Below the pieces are notes generated by a model. It searched no databases, had not been told where the DNA came from, and worked only from the letters and a program-made list of their open reading frames with translations. From an uncultured Sphingorhabdus sp. (lineage in GTDB: Bacteria > Pseudomonadota > Alphaproteobacteria > Sphingomonadales > Sphingomonadaceae): 64,000 bases of DNA. The stretch lies in NCBI GenBank assembly GCA_937873665.1, contig CALMYW010000393.1:124001-188000 (forward strand), read 5' to 3'. The translations under genes and the position numbers were made by a program. Shown here piece by piece: positions 32,570 through 41,421 of the stretch; positions within the stretch are counted from its first letter, which is position 1; every line of letters begins with the position of its first letter.

Positions 32570-34003
32570 TCAGCGGAATGGGGGTTCGTTGAAAGCGCGC
32601 AGCTTGCGACTATGAAGGCTGTTTCCTGCTTCGCGCAGTAGCTCACATGTCTGGATACCGATTTGGAGGTGGGCTGCGATAGCTTCTTCGTAAAAGCGGT
32701 TGGCCTGACCCGGCAGCTTGATTTCGCCGTGCAGCGGCTTGTCCGAAACGCAGAGCAGAGTGCCGTAGGGCACACGGAAACGATAGCCTTGCGCGGCAAT
32801 GGTGGCGGATTCCATATCGATGGCAACGGCACGCGATTGCGAGAAACGCAACGCGCTGTCGGTGTAACGCAATTCCCAGTTGCGATCATCAGTGGTGACG
32901 ACAGTTCCCGTGCGCATCCGGCGTTTAAGGTTCGCGCCGCTGGTGCCCGATACCTGCACGGCGGCAGCTTCAAGCGCCTGCTGAACCTCGGCAATCGGGG
33001 GAATGGGAATTTCCGGCGGCAGTACTCGGTCCAGTATGTTGTCGTCGCGCAAATAAGCGTGGGCGAGCACATAGTCGCCTATGCGTTGTGTATCACGCAG
33101 GCCGCCGCAATGGCCAATCATCAGCCAGACTTCGGGGCGCAGGACGGCAAGGTGATCGCAGATATTTTTCGCGTTTGAAGGGCCAACGCCGATATTGACC
33201 AACGTTATGCCGCTCTCACCCTCAGCCATCAAGTGGTAAGCGGGCATCTGGTGCTTGCGCCATGTGCTGTCCGCAACCAATTGGGCGTGGTCTTCTGTTG
33301 CTTCATCAACATATAGGCCACCTGCGCCGGACAGTGCGGTGTAGCGGCCCTTGCCGACCTGCTGGCAGGCCCAGGCAACGAATTCGTCGACATAGCGGTT
33401 GTAGTTGGTGAACAGGATGTAGCGTTGGAAATGCTCGGCAGGCGTGCCGGTATAGTGCTTCAGGCGAGCGAGCGAGAAGTCAGTACGCAATCCGTCAAAC
33501 AGCGACAGCGGCGAGCCATCTTCATTCGCAATCAGCAAGCCGTCGGCGGCCTCATCGCCAATGTCTGCCAGATCGGTAGCCGGGAACCATTTCGACAGCT
33601 CGGTCGGGGAAACGTCTCCCAGTTCCAGTCCATCGAGCACGTAAGGAAAGGGGATTTCCTGTTTGCCGGGGCGGACTTGCATTTCCAGTTCATATTGGTC
33701 GACCAGCAGATCGATCTGGCTGCGGAGATAGTCGCCAAAAATTTCGGGGCGGGTCAAAGTGATGCTGTAGGTGCCGGGCTTTTCCAGTCGTCCGAAGGCA
33801 AGGTTTGCAGCATGATCGCGCTCGGTACCGTGATAGCGGATGACCAGTTCGGGATAAGCAAATGCACCAATTGCGCGGTCTGCCATGTCGGGCAGGGTGC
33901 GGTCTTTGAGATAGGCGGCAAGCGCATCGCGAAGGCGGGCAACCGATGCGTCATAATGTTCGGTGATTTGGCGGATTATGTCTTGTGTCTGTTTATTGGC
34001 CAT
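32570..34003 (-). CDS. amn: AMP nucleosidase
   Basis: Hydrolyses AMP to adenine and ribose 5-phosphate, controlling adenylate pools. The 477-residue protein has the N-terminal regulatory AMNp domain (to about residue 170) and a nucleoside-phosphorylase fold: LVNIGVGPSNAKNICDHLAVL, MIGHCGGLRDTQRIGDYVLAHAYLRDD and DMESATIAAQGYRF with the conserved D-M-E-S. The length fits E. coli Amn (about 484). The SDR gene follows 8 nt downstream. Confidence 0.95.
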   Translation of the reverse strand: MANKQTQDIIRQITEHYDASVARLRDALAAYLKDRTLPDMADRAIGAFAYPELVIRYHGTERDHAANLAFGRLEKPGTYSITLTRPEIFGDYLRSQIDLLVDQYELEMQVRPGKQEIPFPYVLDGLELGDVSPTELSKWFPATDLADIGDEAADGLLIANEDGSPLSLFDGLRTDFSLARLKHYTGTPAEHFQRYILFTNYNRYVDEFVAWACQQVGKGRYTALSGAGGLYVDEATEDHAQLVADSTWRKHQMPAYHLMAEGESGITLVNIGVGPSNAKNICDHLAVLRPEVWLMIGHCGGLRDTQRIGDYVLAHAYLRDDNILDRVLPPEIPIPPIAEVQQALEAAAVQVSGTSGANLKRRMRTGTVVTTDDRNWELRYTDSALRFSQSRAVAIDMESATIAAQGYRFRVPYGTLLCVSDKPLHGEIKLPGQANRFYEEAIAAHLQIGIQTCELLREAGNSLHSRKLRAFNEPPFR

Positions 34004-34039
34004 GGAGGCGGATTGTCCATTTCATGCAATTTGGCAAGC

Positions 34040-34064
34040 AAAAAGGGCGGGAATCACCCCGCCC
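34040..34064 (-). terminator. intrinsic terminator after the peroxiredoxin gene
   Basis: GGGCGGG-aatcac-CCCGCCC; on the minus strand the stem is followed by TTTTTGC, just past the peroxiredoxin stop. The other strand also shows a T-run (ATATTTTT), so it may work both ways. Confidence 0.8.
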
Positions 34065-34120
34065 ATATTTTTGGCAGGATGGCTTCGGCCACACTACCAA
34101 TAGCTTGTTTCAGCCTTATG

Positions 34121-34600
34121 TCAGAGCTGGCCAAGCATATAATCGGCTGAGCTGACTTTGAAATCGCCAGGCGCCTCGACGTTGATTTGTTCAACCACAC
34201 CGTCGTTGACGACCATTGAGAAACGCTGGCCGCGCTTGCCCATGCCAAAGCCCGAACCGTCCATGGTCAGGCCGACAGCTTCCGCAAAATCGGCATTGCC
34301 GTCTGCCAGCATGGTGATCGCGTCAGAGCCACCCGATTTGTTCCAGGCGCCGAGAACGAACGCGTCATTGACCGCCGTGCAGGCGATTTCATCAATGCCC
34401 TTGGCTTTGAGCTCATCGGCCTTTTCGACGAAGCCGGGGAGGTGGCGCGCCGAGCAGGTCGGCGTAAATGCACCCGGTACCGAAAACAGGGCAACCTTGC
34501 GGCCTGCAAAATATTCCGAGCTCTGCACCGGCTGAGGGCCTTCTGCAGTCGCCTTAACCAGTTTCACATCGGGGAGTTTGTCACCTACTTTGATCGTCAC
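34121..34600 (-). CDS. Prx5-type peroxiredoxin
   Basis: Thiol peroxidase of the Prx5/AhpE-like group that reduces peroxides using glutathione or glutaredoxin. The 159-residue product starting TIKVGDKLPDVKLVK has the peroxidatic cysteine motif FSVPGAFTPTCSARHLPGF (P-x-x-x-T-x-x-C) and FAEAVGLTMDGSGFGMG. I chose GTG at 34600 (AAGGAA 6 nt upstream) because it gives the family N-terminus; ATG alternatives further upstream add unconserved residues. It has its own terminator and is divergent from the secreted-protein gene. Confidence 0.9.
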   Translation of the reverse strand: MTIKVGDKLPDVKLVKATAEGPQPVQSSEYFAGRKVALFSVPGAFTPTCSARHLPGFVEKADELKAKGIDEIACTAVNDAFVLGAWNKSGGSDAITMLADGNADFAEAVGLTMDGSGFGMGKRGQRFSMVVNDGVVEQINVEAPGDFKVSSADYMLGQL

Positions 34601-34743
34601 GGCATTTCCTTCCATAGCCAAAATATCGAGTGCCTCCTGACGCATAGTGGGATGCGTATGCCAAGCAAATAGGGATTGTCTTTGTCGGTTCCAAGGTCCG
34701 CTTGTCGATACGACGTGACATTAGGGCAACAGGCCGCTTGGTT

Positions 34744-34760
34744 AATGATGCTTCATCATT
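34744..34760. repeat. inverted repeat AATGATG-ctt-CATCATT
   Basis: Perfect 7-bp arms in the gap between the divergent peroxiredoxin and secreted-protein genes; an operator is possible but no regulator is known for it. Confidence 0.4.
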
Positions 34761-34801
34761 CAAGTTGAAATTTCGGTAAACACGATCCCGCATTGTCGCC
34801 T

Positions 34802-34818
34802 CTCCATATAAGATGGAG
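34802..34818 (+). promoter_or_regulatory. hairpin masking the ribosome site of the secreted-protein gene
   Basis: CTCCAT-ataag-ATGGAG pairs the ribosome-binding GGAG (34815-34818) with an upstream CTCC. The ATG is at 34829. The short stem could close the site in the cold or absence of a ligand, but it is only 6 bp. Confidence 0.4.
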
Positions 34819-34828
34819 GGGTGTTGAA

Positions 34829-35317
34829 ATGAAGAAATATAGAGGGAGTATCGCTGCCGCTCTAATGGCGCTTTCTTTGGTGGCGACACCGGCGCAGGCT
34901 TGCTGGAACAATGCCGAACAGGATGCGGCGCGCATCGCCAATATGAATCAGATGCTGATGGTCTCGGCGCTTCGCTGCCGCTTTGGAAAGCAAAATTTCC
35001 TGAGCGATTATAATAGGTTCATCCGGTTCAATAATGACGTTCTAGCCAGTCAGCACCATCTGATAAAGGCGAGATATGCCAGAACCATGGGGGACAAGGC
35101 AGCATTCGCTGAATTGGACCGCTTCATCATTAGTTTGTCGAACTATTATGGCGGAGGCCATGGTGACCCTGACTGTACCGAACTGGAAAAGCTGTCGAAA
35201 CAACTCGCTGTGGGACGCCACGACGTTAACACGCTTGCCCAAATGGCTGATCGTGTTGTCGGCGTTCCCAAACAGGCAGCTCAAGCCTGTGCGGTTTCAA
35301 TCGCGGCGCGGCGATAG
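34829..35317 (+). CDS. secreted protein of unknown function
   Basis: Not recognised. From the ATG at 34829 (GGAGGGG upstream) the product is 162 residues with a signal peptide MKKYRGSIAAALMALSLVATPAQA-C. The mature part starts CWNNAEQDAARIANMNQMLM and is mostly helical, with four cysteines (C-term QACAVS, DPDCTELE, ALRCRFG and CWN), suggesting two disulfides in the periplasm. A cysteine right after the signal peptide could also suggest a lipoprotein, but the TPAQAC site is not a typical lipobox. Confidence 0.65.
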   Translation: MKKYRGSIAAALMALSLVATPAQACWNNAEQDAARIANMNQMLMVSALRCRFGKQNFLSDYNRFIRFNNDVLASQHHLIKARYARTMGDKAAFAELDRFIISLSNYYGGGHGDPDCTELEKLSKQLAVGRHDVNTLAQMADRVVGVPKQAAQACAVSIAARR

Positions 35318-35325
35318 AGAATAGC

Positions 35326-35345
35326 ATATAAAGCAATCTTTATAT
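35326..35345. promoter_or_regulatory. AT-rich inverted repeat upstream of ahcY
   Basis: ATATAAAG-caat-CTTTATAT has perfect 8-bp arms, about 70 bp before the ahcY start. In some proteobacteria ahcY is controlled by the ArsR-type regulator SahR at palindromic AT-rich sites; whether this is one is unknown. Confidence 0.45.
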
Positions 35346-35370
35346 TGATATTGCCTTGCTTTAAATTCTC

Positions 35371-35403
35371 GGCTAGGGGGCTGGCAATTCAAATCCCCTA
35401 GCC
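35371..35403 (+). promoter_or_regulatory. hairpin abutting the ahcY ribosome site
   Basis: GGCTAGGGG (35371-35379) pairs with CCCCTAGCC (35395-35403), a 9-bp stem with a 15-nt loop. It ends directly before GGAG, the ribosome site of ahcY (35404-35407). It does not match the SAH, SAM-II or SAM-SAH riboswitch consensus that I know, but its position suggests translational control. Confidence 0.5.
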
Positions 35404-35415
35404 GGAGTTTATCCT

Positions 35416-36813
35416 GTGTCCGCAGATTATGTCGTCGCCGACCTTTCGCTTGCCGAATATGGCCGAGCAGAAATTGCCATCGCTGAAACCGAAATGCCGG
35501 GCCTGATGGCCCTTCGTTCCGAATATGGTGCAGCGCAGCCCTTGAAGGGCGCGCGGATCACGGGTTCGCTTCACATGACGATCCAGACTGCCGTGCTGAT
35601 CGAAACACTCGTGGCTCTGGGCGCCGAAGTGCGTTGGGCGACCTGCAACATCTTCTCGACCCAGGATCATGCGGCGGCGGCAATTGCGGCTGCAGGCATT
35701 CCGGTGTTTGCTGTGAAGGGCGAAACCCTGGCCGACTATTGGGACTATGTTGGCAAGATTTTTGATTGGGATGATGGCACTGGCCGCACCGCCAACATGA
35801 TCCTCGACGATGGCGGCGACGCCACCATGTTCGCGCTCTGGGGCGCGCGCATCGAAGCTGGTGATGAACTACCCGAACCTTCAAACGCTGAGGAAATCGA
35901 ATTCCAGCGCGCATTGAAGGCTTTCGTCAAGGAAAAGCCCGGCTACCTCACCATGTCGGTCGCGCACATCAAGGGCGTGTCGGAAGAAACCACTACGGGC
36001 GTCCACCGCCTGTATCAGATCGCCAAGGACGGCAAGCTGCCTTTCCCCGCGATCAACGTGAATGACAGCGTCACCAAGTCGAAGTTCGATAACCTCTATG
36101 GCTGCAAGGAATCGCTGGTCGACGCGATCCGCCGCGCTACCGACGTGATGCTGGCCGGCAAGGTTGCCTGCGTCGCCGGTTTCGGCGATGTCGGCAAGGG
36201 TTCCGCCGCTTCGCTGCGTCAGGGCGGCGCCCGCGTCATGGTGACCGAAATCGATCCGATCTGCGCTCTGCAAGCGGCGATGGAAGGCTATGAAGTCGTC
36301 ACGATGGAAGAAGCTGTGCAGCGTTGCGATATCTTCGTCACCGCGACCGGTAACGAGGACGTCATCACTGCCGAGCATATGAAGGCGATGAAGCCGATGA
36401 GCATCGTCTGCAACATCGGCCACTTTGACAGCGAAATCCAGATTTCGGCACTCGACAATTACAAATGGACCGAAGTGAAACCCGGAACCGATCTGGTTGA
36501 ATTTCCCGATGGCAAGCAGATCATCATTCTCGCCAAGGGTCGCCTGGTGAATCTCGGTTGCGCCACAGGCCACCCGAGCTTTGTCATGTCCTCGTCCTTC
36601 ACCAACCAGACGCTGGCGCAAATCGAACTGTTCACCAAGACTTCGGAATATAAAAACGAAGTCTATGTGTTGCCCAAGCATCTCGACGAGAAAGTAGCGG
36701 CGCTGCATCTGGAAAAGCTTGGCGTCAAACTGACAAAGCTTTCTCCGAAACAGGCAAATTACATTGGCGTTTCAACCGAAGGGCCATTCAAACCGGAACA
36801 TTATCGTTATTGA
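35416..36813 (+). CDS. ahcY: adenosylhomocysteinase
   Basis: Hydrolyses S-adenosylhomocysteine to homocysteine and adenosine, relieving inhibition of methyltransferases. The 465-residue protein has the family marks: [24 protein letters not shown] near the start, [14 protein letters not shown], the NAD site [28 protein letters not shown] and [12 protein letters not shown]. The start is GTG at 35416 with CCGGAG 8 nt before it. A terminator follows, isolating it from divL. Confidence 0.98.
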   Translation: MSADYVVADLSLAEYGRAEIAIAETEMPGLMALRSEYGAAQPLKGARITGSLHMTIQTAVLIETLVALGAEVRWATCNIFSTQDHAAAAIAAAGIPVFAVKGETLADYWDYVGKIFDWDDGTGRTANMILDDGGDATMFALWGARIEAGDELPEPSNAEEIEFQRALKAFVKEKPGYLTMSVAHIKGVSEETTTGVHRLYQIAKDGKLPFPAINVNDSVTKSKFDNLYGCKESLVDAIRRATDVMLAGKVACVAGFGDVGKGSAASLRQGGARVMVTEIDPICALQAAMEGYEVVTMEEAVQRCDIFVTATGNEDVITAEHMKAMKPMSIVCNIGHFDSEIQISALDNYKWTEVKPGTDLVEFPDGKQIIILAKGRLVNLGCATGHPSFVMSSSFTNQTLAQIELFTKTSEYKNEVYVLPKHLDEKVAALHLEKLGVKLTKLSPKQANYIGVSTEGPFKPEHYRY

Positions 36814-36836
36814 TCGGTTTATCCGTCGATAACGAC

Positions 36837-36864
36837 AAAGGCCCGCCACGTGCGGGCCTTTTTT
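36837..36864 (+). terminator. intrinsic terminator after ahcY
   Basis: GGCCCGC-cacgt-GCGGGCC followed by TTTTTT, 27 nt past the ahcY stop. Confidence 0.92.
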
Positions 36865-36927
36865 GTTGCGTCTCGCCCGCATTCGTTGCACCGCAGCGAC
36901 ACTATTTTCTTTCGGACGGGAACCCCG

Positions 36928-39294
36928 ATGCAGGGCGAAAGCCTGACTACAGCTTTGATTGGACTGCTGCTCGCAGCCTGGATAGTTGGTGCGTCTGTTG
37001 CCATCTGGAAAGGTCTGACGATGCAGCGCAGGGCACGTGCCTCGCTGCGCCAGACGGCACGTCTCAGCCGGCTTCTGGAGACAGCCCCGGCCTTCCCTGC
37101 AATTGTCCGCGCTGATGGAAAACTGGAGGCTTCCGACCGATTTTTCCGCCTACTCGGACTTGATCGGTCCATCCCGACAATATCCGAACTGGTGGGGGAG
37201 TTCGCTCAAGGTGACGCCCAGGAAGACTGGCACGGTCTGGCCGAGTTGATCCGCGAAGCGCAGCGTACGGGCAAAGCGCTTTCGCAAAAATTGCGCATTG
37301 CGGGTTCGGACAGGCGCTTCATGGCAAAGGTCGTACTGGCAGACTCGCAAATTTACCCCAATGGCGCTTCGCTGGTCTGGCTATTCGACCTTACCGAAAC
37401 GGTTCGGGAACTGGAACGGCTTGAGGGCGATGCGATGATGGCGCGCAATGCGTTCCAGGCACTGGCCGGGCTGATCGAAGCTTCACCCCTGCCGATGTGG
37501 CACAGGGGACCGGACTACCGCCTCAGTTTTGTAAATGCCGCTTATGTCGATGCGGTGGACGGTGAAAGCGGCGATGTCGTTGTCGCCGAAGAAATAGAGC
37601 TTGTTGAGCCTGTCGATGGCGTCAGCGCGATTAGTGCAGCGGCCAAGGCGCAGGATGTCGGCAAACCTGTCGAACGTCTGGTTTCTGCGACCATTGGGGG
37701 TGAGCGTCGCCAGATCAAAGTGTATGACATCCCGATGGGGGATGTGGGTGTCGGAGGCATTGCCATCGACATGCAGGAATTGATCAATGCTCGCGCAGAT
37801 GCCCGTCGTCAGGCAGAGGCACAACGCAACATGCTCGACAAAATGTCGGCGGCAGTTGCCCAGTTTGCCGCGGATCGTTCGCTGACTTTCTGGAACCTGC
37901 CATTCCAGCGACAGTTCGGTATGCGCGAGGAATGGCTGGCGGAATCGCCTGAATTCGCTCGTGTGCTGGAACGTATGCGCGAAAGCGGCAAAATGCCCGA
38001 CGTCCGCGACTTCCCCGAATGGCGGGCGGAACGGGAAAACTGGTTCCATGTTGCCGCACCGGTCGAAGAGAATTGGCTGCTCCCCGATGGCACCCATTTG
38101 CGTCTTGTGGGCCAACCCACGGCAGACAATGGGTTGCTGCTGATTTTTGAGGATCGAACGGAACAGGCGCAGCTGGCAAGCGCGCGCGATACATTGCTGC
38201 GGGTCCGTACGGCTACGTTCAACAATCTGTTCGAGGCTGTTTCGGTCTTTTCTGCTGATACACGCCTCAGCATCTGGAATAGCAGGTTTGAAGAAATTTG
38301 GGGCGTTGAAGAGGAACTGCTTGCACAACATCCCCGTTTTGATGAACTGCTCCCGCGTTTAGGGCCTAGCCTGCAAAAACCTTCGCATGTCTCGATACTA
38401 CGCGAACTGTTGCAGATGACGATAAGCACAAGACAGCCGCGCAAGAGCCGGATCGCCTTTGCCGATAGCCGTATATTCCAGCTTTCGACCGTCCCGTTAC
38501 CCGATGGCAACGCATTGCTTGCCATGCTGGATGTCACGGACAGCCTGCAGATTGAACAAGCGCTGCGCGAACGCAATGCGGCGCTTTCCGAAGCGGATGC
38601 GATCAAGGGCAAATTCCTGTCGAACATGAGCTATGAATTCCGCACACCCTTGACCTCGATCAGCGGCTATGCCGAATTGCTGCAGCAGGGCATAGGCGGC
38701 GAACTTCCTCCGCAAGCGAGAGACTATGTTGATGCAATTTCCAAATCGGCGGAGCGACTTGGACAGCAGATCAATGCTGTTCTGGATTTCACCCAAAGCG
38801 AGGCGGGCGCCTTGCCGGTCGCGCGCAAACCGGTCGATATCGCGCAGCTTGTAAATGCTGTTGAAGCCTCTGCGGGCGAGGCTGCTGCCAAGGCCAAGGC
38901 CGTGCTGGTGCTTGATGTCAAACCTAACGCAGGAACCATCCAAGGCGATGTGGTTCGGTTAAAGCAGGCGATGGATGCCATTGTTGACAACGCCTTGACG
39001 CATGGGGGCGAAGGCCTGCGTGTTTTGATCCACGCATCGGGGGATCGTAACGGCGTTACACTGGTCGTATCAGACAATGGGCCGGGGATGGACGCGCAGG
39101 CCCAAGCCATGGCGCTCGATCCGGTTTTACGCAGCCAGAAAGCAGCCGTAGGGCAGGAAATAAACGGCGGTCTTGGACTTCCCTTGGCACGCAAACTGAT
39201 CGAACTTCATGGTGGTCAATTTGAACTGGAGTCGCAACCTGGGGCAGGGACCACGGTTGCTTTGCGCTTGCCCAGAACGGTTCCAGTTGAATGA
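36928..39294 (+). CDS. divL: DivL-type PAS sensor kinase with Tyr in the H-box
   Basis: DivL controls the cell-cycle kinase CckA and, through it, CtrA. The 788-residue protein has an N-terminal membrane helix (ALIGLLLAAWIVGASVAI), several PAS-like repeats, and a kinase core. The dimerisation box reads FLSNMSYEFRTPLTSISGYAELL: the usual phospho-accepting histidine is Tyr569, the DivL hallmark. The ATP-binding domain is otherwise intact (DAIVDNALTHG, VSDNGPGMD, GGLGLPLARKLIELHGG). ATG at 36928 gives this N-terminus; an upstream in-frame start has no support. The ATGA overlap with tsaE starts a seven-gene run. Confidence 0.9.
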   Translation: MQGESLTTALIGLLLAAWIVGASVAIWKGLTMQRRARASLRQTARLSRLLETAPAFPAIVRADGKLEASDRFFRLLGLDRSIPTISELVGEFAQGDAQEDWHGLAELIREAQRTGKALSQKLRIAGSDRRFMAKVVLADSQIYPNGASLVWLFDLTETVRELERLEGDAMMARNAFQALAGLIEASPLPMWHRGPDYRLSFVNAAYVDAVDGESGDVVVAEEIELVEPVDGVSAISAAAKAQDVGKPVERLVSATIGGERRQIKVYDIPMGDVGVGGIAIDMQELINARADARRQAEAQRNMLDKMSAAVAQFAADRSLTFWNLPFQRQFGMREEWLAESPEFARVLERMRESGKMPDVRDFPEWRAERENWFHVAAPVEENWLLPDGTHLRLVGQPTADNGLLLIFEDRTEQAQLASARDTLLRVRTATFNNLFEAVSVFSADTRLSIWNSRFEEIWGVEEELLAQHPRFDELLPRLGPSLQKPSHVSILRELLQMTISTRQPRKSRIAFADSRIFQLSTVPLPDGNALLAMLDVTDSLQIEQALRERNAALSEADAIKGKFLSNMSYEFRTPLTSISGYAELLQQGIGGELPPQARDYVDAISKSAERLGQQINAVLDFTQSEAGALPVARKPVDIAQLVNAVEASAGEAAAKAKAVLVLDVKPNAGTIQGDVVRLKQAMDAIVDNALTHGGEGLRVLIHASGDRNGVTLVVSDNGPGMDAQAQAMALDPVLRSQKAAVGQEINGGLGLPLARKLIELHGGQFELESQPGAGTTVALRLPRTVPVE

Positions 39295-39713
39295 TTATTC
39301 GTGATGAAGAGGCCATGCGGCGTTTCGGCGGCGATCTGGCTCAACAGCTAAGGGCAGGCGACCTTGTAACATTAACGGGTCCACTCGGTGCCGGCAAAAC
39401 CGTGCTGGCAAAGTCTATCATTGCCGGTCTGGGTTTTGACGGCGATGTTTCCAGCCCCACTTTTGCAATTATCCACGAATATGATGAACCCGGCATGCGC
39501 CTGCCCGTTGTTCATGCCGACCTCTATCGGTTAAATGATCCACAAGAACTGGAAGAGTTGGGGTTGTTTGACCATGACGATGGAGTTGTACTGGTCGAAT
39601 GGCCCAGCAAAGGTGGTTCGGTATTGCGGAGTTCCGATTTGGCGATTGAAATTTTGCCAAATCCGGACGGTTCACGAACAATTGAAATAAAAGAAAAGAG
39701 GAAACGAAGTTGA
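39291..39713 (+). CDS. tsaE: TsaE, tRNA threonylcarbamoyladenosine ATPase
   Basis: ATPase that drives the TsaBCDE complex making t6A at tRNA position 37. The 140-residue protein has Walker A GPLGAGKTVL, VSSPTFAIIHEYDEP, a HADLYRLNDPQELEELGL segment with the Walker B-type aspartate, and VLVEWPSKG near the end, all in family order. Overlaps divL (ATGA) and amgK (4 nt). Confidence 0.95.
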   Translation: MIIRDEEAMRRFGGDLAQQLRAGDLVTLTGPLGAGKTVLAKSIIAGLGFDGDVSSPTFAIIHEYDEPGMRLPVVHADLYRLNDPQELEELGLFDHDDGVVLVEWPSKGGSVLRSSDLAIEILPNPDGSRTIEIKEKRKRS

Positions 39714-40696
39714 GCGAAGTTCGGTTGCCCGAAGGGCTTGATGAGTTCCTGAATGCGGTCGGATGGTCGTCTGCCAAGGTTGAGCCGCTGGCAGGCGACG
39801 CGTCATTTCGTCGCTATTTTCGCGTCCGTAAAAGTGGCGGCCAGACAGCGATGCTGATGGATGCTCCACCTCCACATGAAGATCCCAAGCCTTTCCTGCA
39901 TGTAGCCAAATATCTTCTCGACCATGGATTTCGGGCACCTGCCATTTATGGTGAGGATCTGACACGCGGAATGATACTGATCGAAGATTTCGGCGACGAG
40001 CGGATGCGCGAACATCTTGATGCCCGTCCTGAAGATGAGGCTGCTATTTACAGGCAGGCGATCGACACGTTGGTAGATCTGGAAAAGGCGCCTGTTGCTG
40101 ACGTCGCGCCCTATGATGCCGCTGCCTATTTGCGCGAAACTGCATTGTTGGCTGATTGGTACATGCCCGCAATGGGACTTGCCGTCGACAAAACCGAGTT
40201 TGACGCTTTTTGGAGTAGGGCATTGGCCCCGTTATTTGCTGAAAAGTGGCAGCAGGTAACTGTGCTGCGCGACTATCATGCGGAAAACATCATGCTCCTG
40301 TCCGATCATACGCAAGGTTTAATCGATTTTCAGGACGCGCTGGCCGGCCATCCTGCCTATGATCTGGTGTCGTTGTTGCAAGACGCCCGGCGCGATGTGT
40401 CGCCCGAACTGGAGGCCGATATGTTGGCCTATTATCGTGACCACGCAAATCCGGATGCAGATTTCAATCTGCATTACGCCCTGCTGGGCGCACAGCGGAA
40501 CACCAAGATAATCGGCATTTTTACGCGGCTGTGGAAACGTGACGGGAAAGAACGGTATCTCGGCTTCCTGCCGCGCATGTGGGCGTTGCTTGAACGCGAT
40601 CTCGCTCATCCGGGACTGACCGAGCTTCGCAATTGGTTCGATCAGAACATCCCGCAAGAGATCCGCGCAAAGTCCCCTCTGGATCTGGCAGCTTGA
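39710..40696 (+). CDS. amgK: AmgK, N-acetylmuramate/N-acetylglucosamine anomeric kinase
   Basis: Phosphorylates MurNAc at C1 for cell-wall recycling, bypassing de novo UDP-MurNAc synthesis. The 328-residue protein is of the aminoglycoside-phosphotransferase fold: AGDASFRRYFRVR (nucleotide loop), ILIEDFGDERM (hinge), LRDYHAENIMLL (Brenner motif with the catalytic Asp) and IDFQDALAGHPAYDLVSLL (metal-binding Asp). The next gene is the matching uridylyltransferase MurU, which makes the identification firm. Confidence 0.9.
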   Translation: MSEVRLPEGLDEFLNAVGWSSAKVEPLAGDASFRRYFRVRKSGGQTAMLMDAPPPHEDPKPFLHVAKYLLDHGFRAPAIYGEDLTRGMILIEDFGDERMREHLDARPEDEAAIYRQAIDTLVDLEKAPVADVAPYDAAAYLRETALLADWYMPAMGLAVDKTEFDAFWSRALAPLFAEKWQQVTVLRDYHAENIMLLSDHTQGLIDFQDALAGHPAYDLVSLLQDARRDVSPELEADMLAYYRDHANPDADFNLHYALLGAQRNTKIIGIFTRLWKRDGKERYLGFLPRMWALLERDLAHPGLTELRNWFDQNIPQEIRAKSPLDLAA

Positions 40697-40698
40697 AC

Positions 40699-41421
40699 AT
40701 GGTGAAAGTCGATACTGCGATGATTATGGCCGCTGGGCTAGGAACGCGCATGCGGCCGCTGACCGAAAACATGCCAAAGCCGCTTGTCGAGGTCGCGGGA
40801 AGAAGCTTGCTCGATCATGTGCTGGACAAGGCTCGGTTGGCGGCAATCGGGAACATCATTGTCAATGTGCACTATCTGCCTGAACAGATAGAAGCCCATC
40901 TGGCAGAGCATGCCCAGGACTTGAAGGTTGCCATTTCGGATGAGCGCGATTTGCTGATGGAAACCGGTGGCGGGTTGGTGAAGGCGGAACATCTGATTGA
41001 TGCCGAACCTTTTTACTGTCTCAACAGCGATGCGATTTGGACCGATGAAGGCGAAAGCGATGCCCTATCCTGTCTAGCAGAAGCATGGGACGGAGACCGG
41101 ATGGATGGTCTTTTGCTCATCGTCCCGCGCGAGCGGGCTTTCCAGCATAGCGGAAAGGGTGACTTTTTCCTTGATGACGAAGGTCGGCTGATCCGGCGCG
41201 GTTATCATGACAGTGCGCCGTTGATTTACACCGGCAATCAGTTGATTAGCCACCGCTTGCTGCGCGAAGCACCGGAAGGTCCGTTTTCAACCAACTATTT
41301 CTGGGATCGCGCGATTGCGGATGGTCGGCTATATGGTTTGGTACATCAAGGCGACTGGTTCGACATAGGATCCCCGCAAGCTATCGCACCCACCGAAGCT
41401 GCGCTGGCGGTTCATGACTGA
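40699..41421 (+). CDS. murU: MurU, N-acetylmuramate-1-phosphate uridylyltransferase
   Basis: Makes UDP-MurNAc from MurNAc-1-phosphate and UTP, acting after AmgK. The 240-residue nucleotidyltransferase has AMIMAAGLGTRMRPLTENMPKPLVEVAGRS, the family signature, an acidic pair in LNSDAIWTDEG and WFDIGSPQA at the end. The ATG at 40699 lies 2 nt after the amgK stop; an in-frame start 66 nt upstream inside amgK lacks the family N-terminus. It overlaps addB by 8 nt. Confidence 0.92.
   Translation: MVKVDTAMIMAAGLGTRMRPLTENMPKPLVEVAGRSLLDHVLDKARLAAIGNIIVNVHYLPEQIEAHLAEHAQDLKVAISDERDLLMETGGGLVKAEHLIDAEPFYCLNSDAIWTDEGESDALSCLAEAWDGDRMDGLLLIVPRERAFQHSGKGDFFLDDEGRLIRRGYHDSAPLIYTGNQLISHRLLREAPEGPFSTNYFWDRAIADGRLYGLVHQGDWFDIGSPQAIAPTEAALAVHD

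Noticed and set aside
34793..34828. Upstream ATG for the secreted protein
   Set aside because: It would put charged residues before the signal peptide and start inside the hairpin region. The ATG at 34829 follows a good ribosome site and gives a normal signal peptide.
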